From assembly GCA_019637095.1 (NCBI GenBank), contig JAHBWG010000035.1, forward strand, positions 1-64,000: 64,000 nt of DNA. The letters run 5' to 3'. The stretch comes from Sandaracinaceae bacterium (GTDB lineage: Bacteria; Myxococcota_A; Polyangia; Polyangiales; Sandaracinaceae). Shown here in pieces: positions 24,959-33,710 of the stretch; position 1 is the stretch's first letter, and each line of letters starts with the position of its first letter. The position numbers and the translations under genes are program-made. The notes beneath the pieces are model-generated. The model searched no databases. It was not told the DNA's origin and saw nothing but the letters and a program-made list of their open reading frames with translations.

Positions 24959-26707
24959 TCAGTTCGGGAGGCCGGCGAGGAGCTGGAGCAGCAAGTCGGC
25001 GCGCACCGCCCACGCGTACGGGGCGTCGGCCTCCACGGTGCGCGAGAGGCGCGTGTTCGCGTCGGTGACGCGGCGGCGCGTGCGCACGTTGCCGGCGTTG
25101 ATCGCGACGACGTGGCCGTTGCGCGCGAAGATGGGGCTGCCCGCGGTGCCGTCGTCCGAGAACGCGCTGTGCGCGACGAGGTGGCGCGCGACGGGCGGCG
25201 CCTCCGTCCCGTCGAACGCGGTGAGCCGGCCGACGACGCCGGTCGTCACGCCCGCGACCGGCGCGCCCTCGGCGGCGAGCAGCGACGGGAAGCCCAGGAC
25301 GAAGAGCTCGTCGCCCGCGCGCATCGCGGTGAGGTCCGTCATCGTCGCGATCTGGCAGTGGTCCGGCGCGGTGCCGCGGATCCGGATCATGCCGACGTCC
25401 GGGCTCGCAGGCGCGCTCGCCACGTAGCCGGGGTGCCGCCACATCTGCTGGATGACGAGCGGCTCGCCCAACCCGCGGTTGCGAACGGCGCGCACCGTGT
25501 CGCCCTGCGCCATCGCGCGCTCGACCGTGCCGACGCACTGCGCGCTCGTCGCGAGCAGGTCCCCGCGCACCGCGAACGCGCTGCAGACGACGGATCGGCG
25601 CGTCCCCGCGGTGCGCACGAGGGCCCACACCGCGCCCTGGTGCCGCTCGGCGATCGACGAGCCCGTCGCCTGCTCCTGACGGCCGATCTGATCGTTGAGC
25701 TCCTGGATGCGCTGGGAGAGGCGCGCGCGCTCCTCGCCCTCGCCCTCGCCCTGCTCCTCGAGGTCCGCGAGCTGGCGCTGGAGGCGCACGTTCTCGTCGC
25801 GCAGCTCCCGCTCCTGCTGCTGCGTGTAGAGGAAGAGCGCGACGACCGCGCCCGCCGTCGCGAGCAGCAGCAGCGTGATCGCGGCGAGCGCGACCTTGAG
25901 CCCTCGCGAGCTGCGCTTGGCGGCCTCGGTCGCCACCGCATGGATCGCGGCCGTCGAGCGGTTCGGGCTGCTCGCGCGCGTGCGCTCGGCCTGCTCGAGC
26001 GCCGCCTGGATCATCATCCCCACCGTGCGCTGGCCGTAGCGCTTCTCCCCGACGCCGGGCGGCGGCGTGGGCTGCCCCATCATCGGGGTCGGGTGCGGAG
26101 GCGACGAGCCGAGCCGGCCGATCGGCGGGGTCACGCCCGGCGGCACCCCCACGCCGTACGGCGGCGGCGTGAGCGGCGGCGCGCTCCCGTAAGGCGGAGG
26201 GGTGAGCGGAGGCGAGCTGCCAGGCCCGAACGGCGACGGCGGCGGCGTCGGGTGCACGATCGCCTCGCCGTGGGGGAGCGGGGAGAGCGGGACGTGCGAG
26301 GGCGGCGCGATCGGCGGGCCGATCGGCGTCGCAGGCCCGGTGACGTAGCTGCTCGGCGCGCCCGCGCCGAGCGGCGTCGCGGCGGCGGTGTGCGGCGAAC
26401 CGCGCCCGACGAGCTCGACGCGCACGCGCGGGCCGCCGAGCCCGAACTCGACCTCGTCTCCGCTCGCGAGGACGTGCCGCGTGATCCGCTGGCCGCCGAT
26501 CAGCGTGCCGTTCTTGCTGCCGACGTCGACGACGACCCACTGTCCACCTTCCTTGCGGATCTCCGCGTGCCGCCCCGACGCGTCGAGGTCGGCGTGCGGG
26601 TCGAAGGCGACCTCGTTGTCGGGGAGGCGGCCGAGGCGGATCACGTCGAGGTCGAGCTCGACGACCCGACCGGTGTGCGCGCCGAACGTCTGGTGCAGGC
26701 GAATCAT
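24959..26707 (-). CDS. FHA domain - transmembrane - degenerate trypsin-like protein
   Basis: 582 residues. An N-terminal FHA phosphopeptide-binding domain (about 22-100; RLGRLPDNE, SGRHAEI, SKNGT) is followed by a Pro-rich linker (103-220), a membrane helix (about 270-295), a coiled coil (296-345) and a trypsin/HtrA-like domain (about 355-560). The protease core is recognisable, but two of the three catalytic residues are replaced. TSAQC has Gln390 for His and GTAGSP has Ala522 for Ser; Asp437 in DVGMIRI remains. It should therefore bind rather than cut, linking cytoplasmic phosphorylation to the periplasm. It starts 11 bases after the PP2C gene in the same operon. Confidence 0.88.
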   Translation of the reverse strand: MIRLHQTFGAHTGRVVELDLDVIRLGRLPDNEVAFDPHADLDASGRHAEIRKEGGQWVVVDVGSKNGTLIGGQRITRHVLASGDEVEFGLGGPRVRVELVGRGSPHTAAATPLGAGAPSSYVTGPATPIGPPIAPPSHVPLSPLPHGEAIVHPTPPPSPFGPGSSPPLTPPPYGSAPPLTPPPYGVGVPPGVTPPIGRLGSSPPHPTPMMGQPTPPPGVGEKRYGQRTVGMMIQAALEQAERTRASSPNRSTAAIHAVATEAAKRSSRGLKVALAAITLLLLATAGAVVALFLYTQQQERELRDENVRLQRQLADLEEQGEGEGEERARLSQRIQELNDQIGRQEQATGSSIAERHQGAVWALVRTAGTRRSVVCSAFAVRGDLLATSAQCVGTVERAMAQGDTVRAVRNRGLGEPLVIQQMWRHPGYVASAPASPDVGMIRIRGTAPDHCQIATMTDLTAMRAGDELFVLGFPSLLAAEGAPVAGVTTGVVGRLTAFDGTEAPPVARHLVAHSAFSDDGTAGSPIFARNGHVVAINAGNVRTRRRVTDANTRLSRTVEADAPYAWAVRADLLLQLLAGLPN

Positions 26708-26718
26708 GCCCGCAGGGC

Positions 26719-28851
26719 TCAGAACGGGTTGGGCGGCGGGGTGACGCTCCCGCCCGTGCCGCCGCGCCGCGTGGCCGGGGGCGTCGTCGGAGGCGCGAGC
26801 GGGCGGACGACCGGCACGGGCGGCGTCGGTCGCGGCTCGCCGCCACCGCGGCGCGTCGAACCGGCCTGCTGCGAGCCGCCTTGCTCCGTCGTCGTCGGCG
26901 GCGGCGGGTCGGGCGTCGCTTCGGCGGGCTCGTCGGCGATGCTCTCCTGATCGAGGCTCACCGTGCTGGTCGCGCCGGCGGAGACGGACACGCTCTCGGG
27001 CCCCGCGAGCCGCGCCTCACCGTCGCGGACCTCGAGCTGGTACGCGCCGGGCGCGAGCTCGAGCGTCATTCCGTCGGAGACCGGACCGCGCGCCTCGCCG
27101 TTCACGAAGAGCGTGCCCTCCTCGACGTCCGTGTCGACCTGCACGGTCCCGGTCGCGGCGGCCGGGCTCGTCCCGGTCGCGCCCCCCGCCTGCGCCTCGC
27201 CGGCGCCGCGCTCTGCGCCCGTCGTCGGGCGCGGCGGCGGAGGAGGCGGCGTCTCGCTCGTCCCGGTCGCGCCGGAGAGCATCGCGGCGCCGCCGCCGTA
27301 GAAGTACCAGCCCGCGAGGGCGGCGCCGAGGAGCAGGAGCGCGACGACGAGGAGCACGCCGATCTTCGCGCCGCCGCCGGACGACGCGGCGTACTCGCCC
27401 GCTGCCGGCGCGACGTAGTCGTCGCGCTTCACGTCCGCGCCCGGCTTCTGCCCGGGCGCCTTCATCCGCATGTCGCGCGGCGGCAGCGACTTGCCGCGCA
27501 CGGTGTCGTCCGCCGGCGGCAGCGGGTACTGCTGATAACACGCCTTCGCGCCGTCCGGCGCGGGGAGGCCGTCGCCGTCGAAGTCCGCGACGATCACCGT
27601 GATGTTGTCGTGGCCGCCGCCCGCGTTCGCCATCTGCGTCAGGCGCGACGCGGCCTCGTTCTGGTCCTTCGTGTCGCGGAGGACCTCTTTGATCATCTCT
27701 GCGTGGACGAGACCCGAGAGGCCGTCCGAGCACATCATCAGGCGATCCCCGCGGCGGAGCTGGAGGAAGGTCAGATCGACCGTCACCTCCTCGGTCGTGC
27801 CGAGCGCCTGCAGGATGATGTTCGAGTGCTCGAAGGCCTCCGCCTCCTCTTCGGTGAGCTGACCCGCCTCGATGAGCTGGTTGACGAGCGACTGGTCCTT
27901 CGTGACGAGCACGAGCTCGTCGCCGCGCAGCACGTACGCGCGGCTGTCGCCGACCTGACCGACGAAGAGCGTGTCGTCGATCAGCCCCGCGAGCGTGGAC
28001 GTGGTGCCCATGCCGCGGCGCGAGCGATCCATCTTCGCGGCGCTGAAGATGCGGTGCCCCGCCTCCTCGATCGCGTAGACGAGGCGGCGCGCGAAGTCGT
28101 CGCGGTCGAGCGGCGGAGGCTCCGCGCTCATCACCTCGAGGATCGTGTCGACGGCCATCTGGCTCGCGACCTCGCCGGCCGCGGCGCCACCCATCCCGTC
28201 GCACACCGCGAACACGCAGCCGCGAGGGTCGAGCACGGTCTCGGTCGGCGCGCTCGGGTTGCGCGTCCCCGCCGCGACGTCCGCGACGAGGAAGTTGTCC
28301 TCGTTGTGCTCGCGCACGAGGCCGACGTCGGTGCGGCCGAAGTAGCGGATGCGGACCGGGCCGCCCGGCGTCACCACCGCGGCGGGCTGCGCGGGCGGGG
28401 CGCGCTCCGGATCGGGGAGCGTGCTGTCCGACGCGCGGGGCTCTTCCGCCGGCGTGGGCGCCGGCTCTCCGACCGCCTTCACCGCGGCGGCCTCGACCAC
28501 CACCGCGGGCGGCTCGGACGGAGGCGCGGACGGCGCCTCGACGATCACCGCGGGCGGCTCGGACGGAGGCGCGACGGGCGCCGGCGCGGCGATGCCCGGC
28601 CCCCCGGCCCAACGCGACACGAGATCCGCGAACGAGCCGGGGCCGCTCCGGAACCCGTTCGAGCGCACCGCCGCGGGCGCGCTCACCATCGGGGGCGCGC
28701 CCTGCTTGGTCGCTGCGCAGCCGGCCTCCGCCGGCGCCGGCTCCAACGCGTTCTGCGCCGTCTTCTCTTCGTCGATCTTCCCGAGCGCGGCGACCACCGC
28801 GTCGGTGAGCGACGATCCCCCGCGCGGCGGCTTGTGAGCCCCTCTGCTCAT
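26719..28851 (-). CDS. PP2C-type Ser/Thr phosphatase with membrane anchor and PEGA-like domain
   Basis: 710 residues. A disordered Ala/Pro-rich N-terminus (1-165) is followed by a PP2C domain (about 167-424) with all metal-binding motifs: EHNEDNF (181-187), CDGMGG (217-222), GDSRAY (301-306), SDGLSG (375-380) and GGHDNITVI (412-420). A single membrane helix (about 496-516) and a periplasmic PEGA-like beta domain (about 567-633, TLFVNGEARGP, LAPGAYQLEV) follow, then a Pro-rich tail. It removes phosphate from Ser/Thr targets, presumably those bound by the FHA proteins beside it. The ATG overlaps the stop of the upstream gene. Confidence 0.93.
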   Translation of the reverse strand: MSRGAHKPPRGGSSLTDAVVAALGKIDEEKTAQNALEPAPAEAGCAATKQGAPPMVSAPAAVRSNGFRSGPGSFADLVSRWAGGPGIAAPAPVAPPSEPPAVIVEAPSAPPSEPPAVVVEAAAVKAVGEPAPTPAEEPRASDSTLPDPERAPPAQPAAVVTPGGPVRIRYFGRTDVGLVREHNEDNFLVADVAAGTRNPSAPTETVLDPRGCVFAVCDGMGGAAAGEVASQMAVDTILEVMSAEPPPLDRDDFARRLVYAIEEAGHRIFSAAKMDRSRRGMGTTSTLAGLIDDTLFVGQVGDSRAYVLRGDELVLVTKDQSLVNQLIEAGQLTEEEAEAFEHSNIILQALGTTEEVTVDLTFLQLRRGDRLMMCSDGLSGLVHAEMIKEVLRDTKDQNEAASRLTQMANAGGGHDNITVIVADFDGDGLPAPDGAKACYQQYPLPPADDTVRGKSLPPRDMRMKAPGQKPGADVKRDDYVAPAAGEYAASSGGGAKIGVLLVVALLLLGAALAGWYFYGGGAAMLSGATGTSETPPPPPPRPTTGAERGAGEAQAGGATGTSPAAATGTVQVDTDVEEGTLFVNGEARGPVSDGMTLELAPGAYQLEVRDGEARLAGPESVSVSAGATSTVSLDQESIADEPAEATPDPPPPTTTEQGGSQQAGSTRRGGGEPRPTPPVPVVRPLAPPTTPPATRRGGTGGSVTPPPNPF

Positions 28852-30032
28852 CGTCCGCCCTCCATCTCGAAGCGAAACAGGTGCCTTCCGACGCGGAACT
28901 GATCGCCGGCCTTCAGCGTCCGCTCACCGCGGAAGCGCACGGCCGTCCCGTTGGACGAGCCGAGGTCCCGCAGCACGTAGCGCCGGCTCGCGCGATCGAT
29001 CGTCACGGCCGCGTGACGCCGCGACATGAACGGGTCGTCGGTGAAGACGAGATCTCCCTGCTCGCGGCCGATCACGGTCTCGTCACGATACAGGTAATGC
29101 ACGTCTCGTCCCACCCCTTCGGTGGTGTACTGTACGAGCCTGGCGACGCGTTGCACCTCCGGCGTGCCGAAGACCATCACGCCGTGCTGCGTCGCCGGCC
29201 CGAGCGGCAGCTCGGCCTCCCCGAGCACCTCGAATCGGAGCACCTGCTGGCCGAGCAGGAACATGTCGCCCGACACGAGATCGACGGGCTCGCGCACGCG
29301 GACGTAGACGCCGTTGACGCTGTCGAGGTCGCGCAGCACCGCGGCGCCGCCGCGGAGGCTGAGGCGGGCGTGACGCGGCGACAGGTAGGGATCGTCGGTC
29401 AGGACGATTTGCCCCTCCTCGCGCCCGATGTCGGTGTGGTCGTCGTGGATCGCATAGCGGCGGCCGTCGGACCCGTCCTTGAGGATGCTGACGAGCGCCG
29501 CGCGCCCCGCGGCCGACGCCGCGGGCGCGGGGACCGAGGACGGGGCCGGCAGATCGGCCGGCGGGCGCCGCACCTCCTCGCGAGGCGGCGCCGCGACCGG
29601 CGGCGCCTTGCCGGGCGGCGCCTTGCCGGGCTCCGACGCGGCCGACGACGGCGCGTCCGCGTACCGCGCGCCGCAGAACTTGCAGAAGTCCGCGCCGGGA
29701 TCGCCGACGCCGTAGCAGCGCCAGCAGACCGTGCCCTTCGCGCCCGCGACCGGCGGCGGCGAGTCGAGCGGCTGCTCGCGGGAGGCGGGCTCGCGGAGCG
29801 AGTAGCCGCAGTGGTTGCAGAACCGCATGTGCGACGCGTTGCGCCCGCCGCAGCGCGGGCACGCGGGCTCGCCCGACGCCGCGCCGCCGCCGCTGCGCGA
29901 GAGCCCGGTCGGCGGCGTCGCCATGCGGCTCGCCCCCTCGGACGGCTCCCAGTCGCCGAGGCGCGACCCGCAGTCCTGGCAGTACAAGCTGCTGTCGGGG
30001 TTCTGTGCGCCGCAGTTCTTGCAGGACTTCAC
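28848..30032 (-). CDS. Triple zinc-ribbon protein with two FHA domains
   Basis: 394 residues, cytoplasmic. Three zinc ribbons occur at C4-C7/C18-C21, C58-C61/C72-C75 and C103-C106/C117-C120, followed by a Pro-rich linker and two FHA domains (about 180-268 and 310-390). Both FHA domains keep the phosphothreonine-binding residues: GRE at 203 with SPRH, and GRE at 322 with SRRH and SSNG. Two FHA domains can bind two phosphosites at once, so this looks like an adaptor. The start is a GTG at 30032, served by a TTGACG-N17-TTCCAT promoter and apparently leaderless. First gene of the FHA/PP2C operon. Confidence 0.92.
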   Translation of the reverse strand: MKSCKNCGAQNPDSSLYCQDCGSRLGDWEPSEGASRMATPPTGLSRSGGGAASGEPACPRCGGRNASHMRFCNHCGYSLREPASREQPLDSPPPVAGAKGTVCWRCYGVGDPGADFCKFCGARYADAPSSAASEPGKAPPGKAPPVAAPPREEVRRPPADLPAPSSVPAPAASAAGRAALVSILKDGSDGRRYAIHDDHTDIGREEGQIVLTDDPYLSPRHARLSLRGGAAVLRDLDSVNGVYVRVREPVDLVSGDMFLLGQQVLRFEVLGEAELPLGPATQHGVMVFGTPEVQRVARLVQYTTEGVGRDVHYLYRDETVIGREQGDLVFTDDPFMSRRHAAVTIDRASRRYVLRDLGSSNGTAVRFRGERTLKAGDQFRVGRHLFRFEMEGGR

Positions 30033-30040
30033 TGGGGCGA

Positions 30041-30069
30041 ATGGAACCTGTCGGCGCGCCTTCCGTCAA
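30041..30069 (-). promoter_or_regulatory. Sigma70-like promoter of the FHA/PP2C operon
   Basis: TTGACG (30069-30064) and TTCCAT (30046-30041) are separated by 17 bases. The GTG start lies eight bases after the -10, so the mRNA would be leaderless or nearly so. Confidence 0.5.
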
Positions 30070-30076
30070 GCGACTG

Positions 30077-30727
30077 TCAACGCCCCCCGGAGTCGGCGAG
30101 GATCGTCAAGCCGACGTGCGCGGAGACGGCGAGGTTCAGCCCCGCGCCCTCGGAGCGCCGCGTGCGATCGCGCCCGGTCGTGAAGGGGGACGTGGTGAAC
30201 ATCCAGAACGAGAGCCCGCCGGTGAGCACGACCGAATCGCTCAGCTCGATCTCCGCCGACGCGCCGACGTCGAACGCGCCGCCGACCGTCTCGACGAGGA
30301 ACGTGTCGCCGAAGATCAGCGCCCCGGCGCCGACGTGCAGCGACGGGTGGACGATCTGCTCGAGCAGGAAGGTGTAGCGCATGCCCGCGCGCACGAGCTG
30401 GGCGAGCCCGAGCTCGAAGACCCCGCCCGAGTCCACGAACCACGCGTCGTAGGCGACGAGGATGCCGATGCCGATCGGCCAGCGGCGCTCGATCTCGACC
30501 CCGACGGAGGCGCCCGAGCCCAGCACGCAGAAGGCGTCACCCGGGCAGATGTCCGCGCTCTCGAACGGGAAGATCGCCCCGAGACGGATCGCCACGTTCA
30601 GCTCCGCGTCGAGCGCGTCGGGCGCGGGCGGGGGCTCGACGCGCGGCTCCGCGGCCGGTTGGGCGAGGGCCGGCGCTGCGAAACACCAGGCCGCGGCGAG
30701 CGGCAGCAAGGCGGAGCGGAGACCCAC
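30077..30727 (-). CDS. Exported beta-rich protein, probably outer-membrane
   Basis: 216 residues. A signal peptide (GLRSALLPLAAAW, cleavage after ALA-Q) is followed by alternating hydrophobic strands (VAIRLGAIFPF, GVEIERRWPIGIGIL, LTGGLSFWMF), consistent with an eight-strand outer-membrane barrel. It has two cysteines near residue 70. The family is unrecognised. Three in-frame GTG codons (30742, 30733, 30727) are possible starts; 30727 gives the most typical signal peptide. It is divergent from the acidic-protein gene. Confidence 0.75.
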   Translation of the reverse strand: MGLRSALLPLAAAWCFAAPALAQPAAEPRVEPPPAPDALDAELNVAIRLGAIFPFESADICPGDAFCVLGSGASVGVEIERRWPIGIGILVAYDAWFVDSGGVFELGLAQLVRAGMRYTFLLEQIVHPSLHVGAGALIFGDTFLVETVGGAFDVGASAEIELSDSVVLTGGLSFWMFTTSPFTTGRDRTRRSEGAGLNLAVSAHVGLTILADSGGR

Positions 30728-30751
30728 GCGCACAGGGTACACCGTTCGTGT

Positions 30752-30780
30752 TTGACAGCGCCGCGGTCAGCGGATAATGG
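30752..30780 (+). promoter_or_regulatory. Sigma70-like promoter of the acidic-protein gene
   Basis: Perfect TTGACA at 30752-30757, 17 bases, then TAATGG at 30775-30780. The ATG at 30807, preceded by GAGGGG, follows 26 bases later. Confidence 0.6.
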
Positions 30781-30806
30781 AGCCCCCGTCAACGAGCGAG
30801 GGGTCG

Positions 30807-31187
30807 ATGGAGATTCACCTGCGGAAGCGAGCCATCCGGCAGATTCGTCTGTCCGCTCACGATGCGATCGAGGAAGGGGACTCGGACACCCTCCGCGAGG
30901 ACATCATGGACGCCTTCAAGGACGACGACATCGAGGAGATCGAGCGCCGCATCGACAGCGGCGAGTTCTACGAGTTCGTCAGCGACGTCCTCGACGAGTG
31001 GTCCGGTGAGGAAGTGGAGGAGCTCTTCGAGCTGCTCGAACAGGCCCTCTCCGACGTCGGGATCGAGGTCAAGTACAGCGACCCGGAGTTCGACGACGAC
31101 GAAGAGGAAGAGGAAGAAGAAGAGGACGAGGAAGAGGCGGCGGAAGAGATCGAGGACTACGAGCCGCCCGAGGAAGAGGACATCTGA
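30807..31187 (+). CDS. Acidic protein with Glu-rich C-terminal tail
   Basis: 126 residues, very acidic. The helical N-terminal domain (about 1-95) contains REDIMDAFKDDDIEEIERR and SDVLDEWSGEEVEELFELL, and the last 30 residues are almost all Glu and Asp. I recognise no family. An acidic tail of this type may bind basic proteins or metal ions. A GAGGGG motif precedes the chosen ATG; an ATG at 30777 overlaps the promoter and is rejected. Its end overlaps the convergent TPR lipoprotein gene by 31 bases. Confidence 0.75.
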   Translation: MEIHLRKRAIRQIRLSAHDAIEEGDSDTLREDIMDAFKDDDIEEIERRIDSGEFYEFVSDVLDEWSGEEVEELFELLEQALSDVGIEVKYSDPEFDDDEEEEEEEEDEEEAAEEIEDYEPPEEEDI

Positions 31188-32205
31188 CAGTCGGCCTCGA
31201 GCCGCCTCCGCGCGAGGCGGCGCGGCCGACCCACCTCGAACCTCTCCACGACCTCGCGCAGGATCGGACACCCGCGCTGCGGCGCGCCGCGATCGAGCCA
31301 CATCGCGCCGATCTCGTAGAGCGCGTCGTCGCGCAGGAGGCTCGTCGGGAACTCCGCGATCAGCGCGCGGTACGCCGCCTCGGCGCGCTCCGGGTCGTCG
31401 AGCGCGTCGCGGTAGACGCGCGCGATGCGCAGCGCGGCGCGCGGGAACGACGGCAGCGTCTGCGAGCCGGGGATCACCGTCAGCGTGTGCGGCGCGATCA
31501 TCTGGCGCAGGTACTCGATCGCGCGCTCCGGATCGCCGCGCGCCTCCGCGAGATCGGCGAGCTCGAAGAGCGCGTCGTCCCAGCGCTGCCCGTGCGGGTA
31601 CGGGTGCTCGAGCGTCACGCGCTCGAAGACGATGACCGCGCCGTCGAGGTCGCCCGCGTCGCGCAGCAGCCGCGCCTCGTGCATCAGGAGGTCGTCGCCG
31701 AGATCGCTCCGCCCGACGAGCGGGTAGAGCTCGCGCACCAGGTCGAGCTGGGCTTCCGCCGATCGCGCCGCGAGCAGCAGCCGCAGCGCGCGGCTCGCCG
31801 GCCCGTCGCCGGGGCGCTCGCGCACGATCCACTCGAGCGCCTCGTGAGCGCGCGCGTCCTCGCCCCGCGCGAGGCGGAGCAGCGCCGCGTCGAACCGCGC
31901 GCGCACGGTGCGCCGCGAGAGCGGCGCCCGATCGCCGAGGTCGTCGAAGAGCGCGAGCGCCTCGTCGGCGCGCCCGAGCCGCCGGTAGGCCTGCGCGCGG
32001 CGGTAGTCCGCCTCGTCGCGATCGACGCGCCGATCCGCCGTCCGCGCCGCCGCCTCCCACGCCGCCACCGCCTCCTCGATGCGGCCGTGGTGGTAGTGGC
32101 GCGTCGCCTCGCGCATCGCCTCCACGTGGGCCTCGGATCGCGGCGCCGAGATCGTCGCGATGCAGCCCGCGAGCGCGAGCGCGCACGGCGCGACGAGCGC
32201 TGCTC

Positions 32206-32209
<4 letters not shown>
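31157..32209 (-). CDS. TPR-repeat lipoprotein
   Basis: 350 residues. The signal peptide [16 protein letters not shown] has an LAGC lipobox. TPR-like helical pairs fill the protein ([69 protein letters not shown]), resembling outer-membrane assembly or lipoprotein-complex scaffolds. The start is a GTG overlapping the stop of the threonine aldolase gene (GTGA), so the two are coupled. The final eight codons overlap the convergent acidic-protein gene. Confidence 0.85.
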
Positions 32210-33225
<1,016 letters not shown>

Positions 33226-33228
33226 CGC

Positions 33229-33257
33229 TTGACACCCGCGGGGCCCGGGGCTAACCC
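33229..33257 (+). promoter_or_regulatory. Promoter of tRNA-Thr
   Basis: TTGACA at 33229-33234, 17 bases, TAACCC at 33252-33257. The tRNA begins 22 bases after the -10. A CCCCCCACGTGGGGG palindrome (33264-33278) lies in the leader and may aid 5' processing. Confidence 0.6.
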
Positions 33258-33279
33258 ATGCGCCCCCCACGTGGGGGAC

Positions 33280-33352
<73 letters not shown>

Positions 33353-33372
33353 CTTCGCTCGAGCCGGCGCGC

Positions 33373-33657
33373 TCAGCGGAACGCGAGATAACCGCCCGCG
33401 AGCGCGCCGAAGAACACCGCGAGCGCGACCACGACGAGGGCGACCCAGAGCATGCGCGCGCGCGTCTGCTCGCGCGCCTCGCGCTCGCGGCGATCGCGCG
33501 CGACCGCCTGCTTCAGCTGCGCGTGCCGCAGGTCGTCGACGGTGGCCGCCGGGCGATCGATCGTCGTCGCGGCGAACTCCGGCATCTCGCCGACCTCCTC
33601 GTCGGAGGCGCGCCGCGTCTCGAACGCGGCGCGGGGCTTGTAACGAGGCGTGCTCAT
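33373..33657 (-). CDS. Small tail-anchored membrane protein
   Basis: 94 residues: a charged, Arg-rich cytoplasmic part (about 1-66, with RHAQLKQAVARDRREREAR) and one C-terminal hydrophobic helix (about 70-90, ALVVVALAVFFGALAGGYLAF). No family recognised. A TACGCT hexamer lies 13 bases before the ATG. It has the same layout as the predicted 37081-37362 protein. Confidence 0.7.
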   Translation of the reverse strand: MSTPRYKPRAAFETRRASDEEVGEMPEFAATTIDRPAATVDDLRHAQLKQAVARDRREREAREQTRARMLWVALVVVALAVFFGALAGGYLAFR

Positions 33658-33710
33658 CGTGGCGCCCCGCAGCGTAGCGCCGTTCGGGCCGCGAGGGGAC
33701 CGCGCGCGCG

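Noticed and set aside
24959-26707. Active HtrA-type protease
   Set aside because: The catalytic His and Ser positions read Gln and Ala in this sequence.
30777-30806. An earlier ATG for the acidic-protein gene
   Set aside because: It overlaps the -10 element and lacks a ribosome binding site; the ATG at 30807 has GAGGGG.
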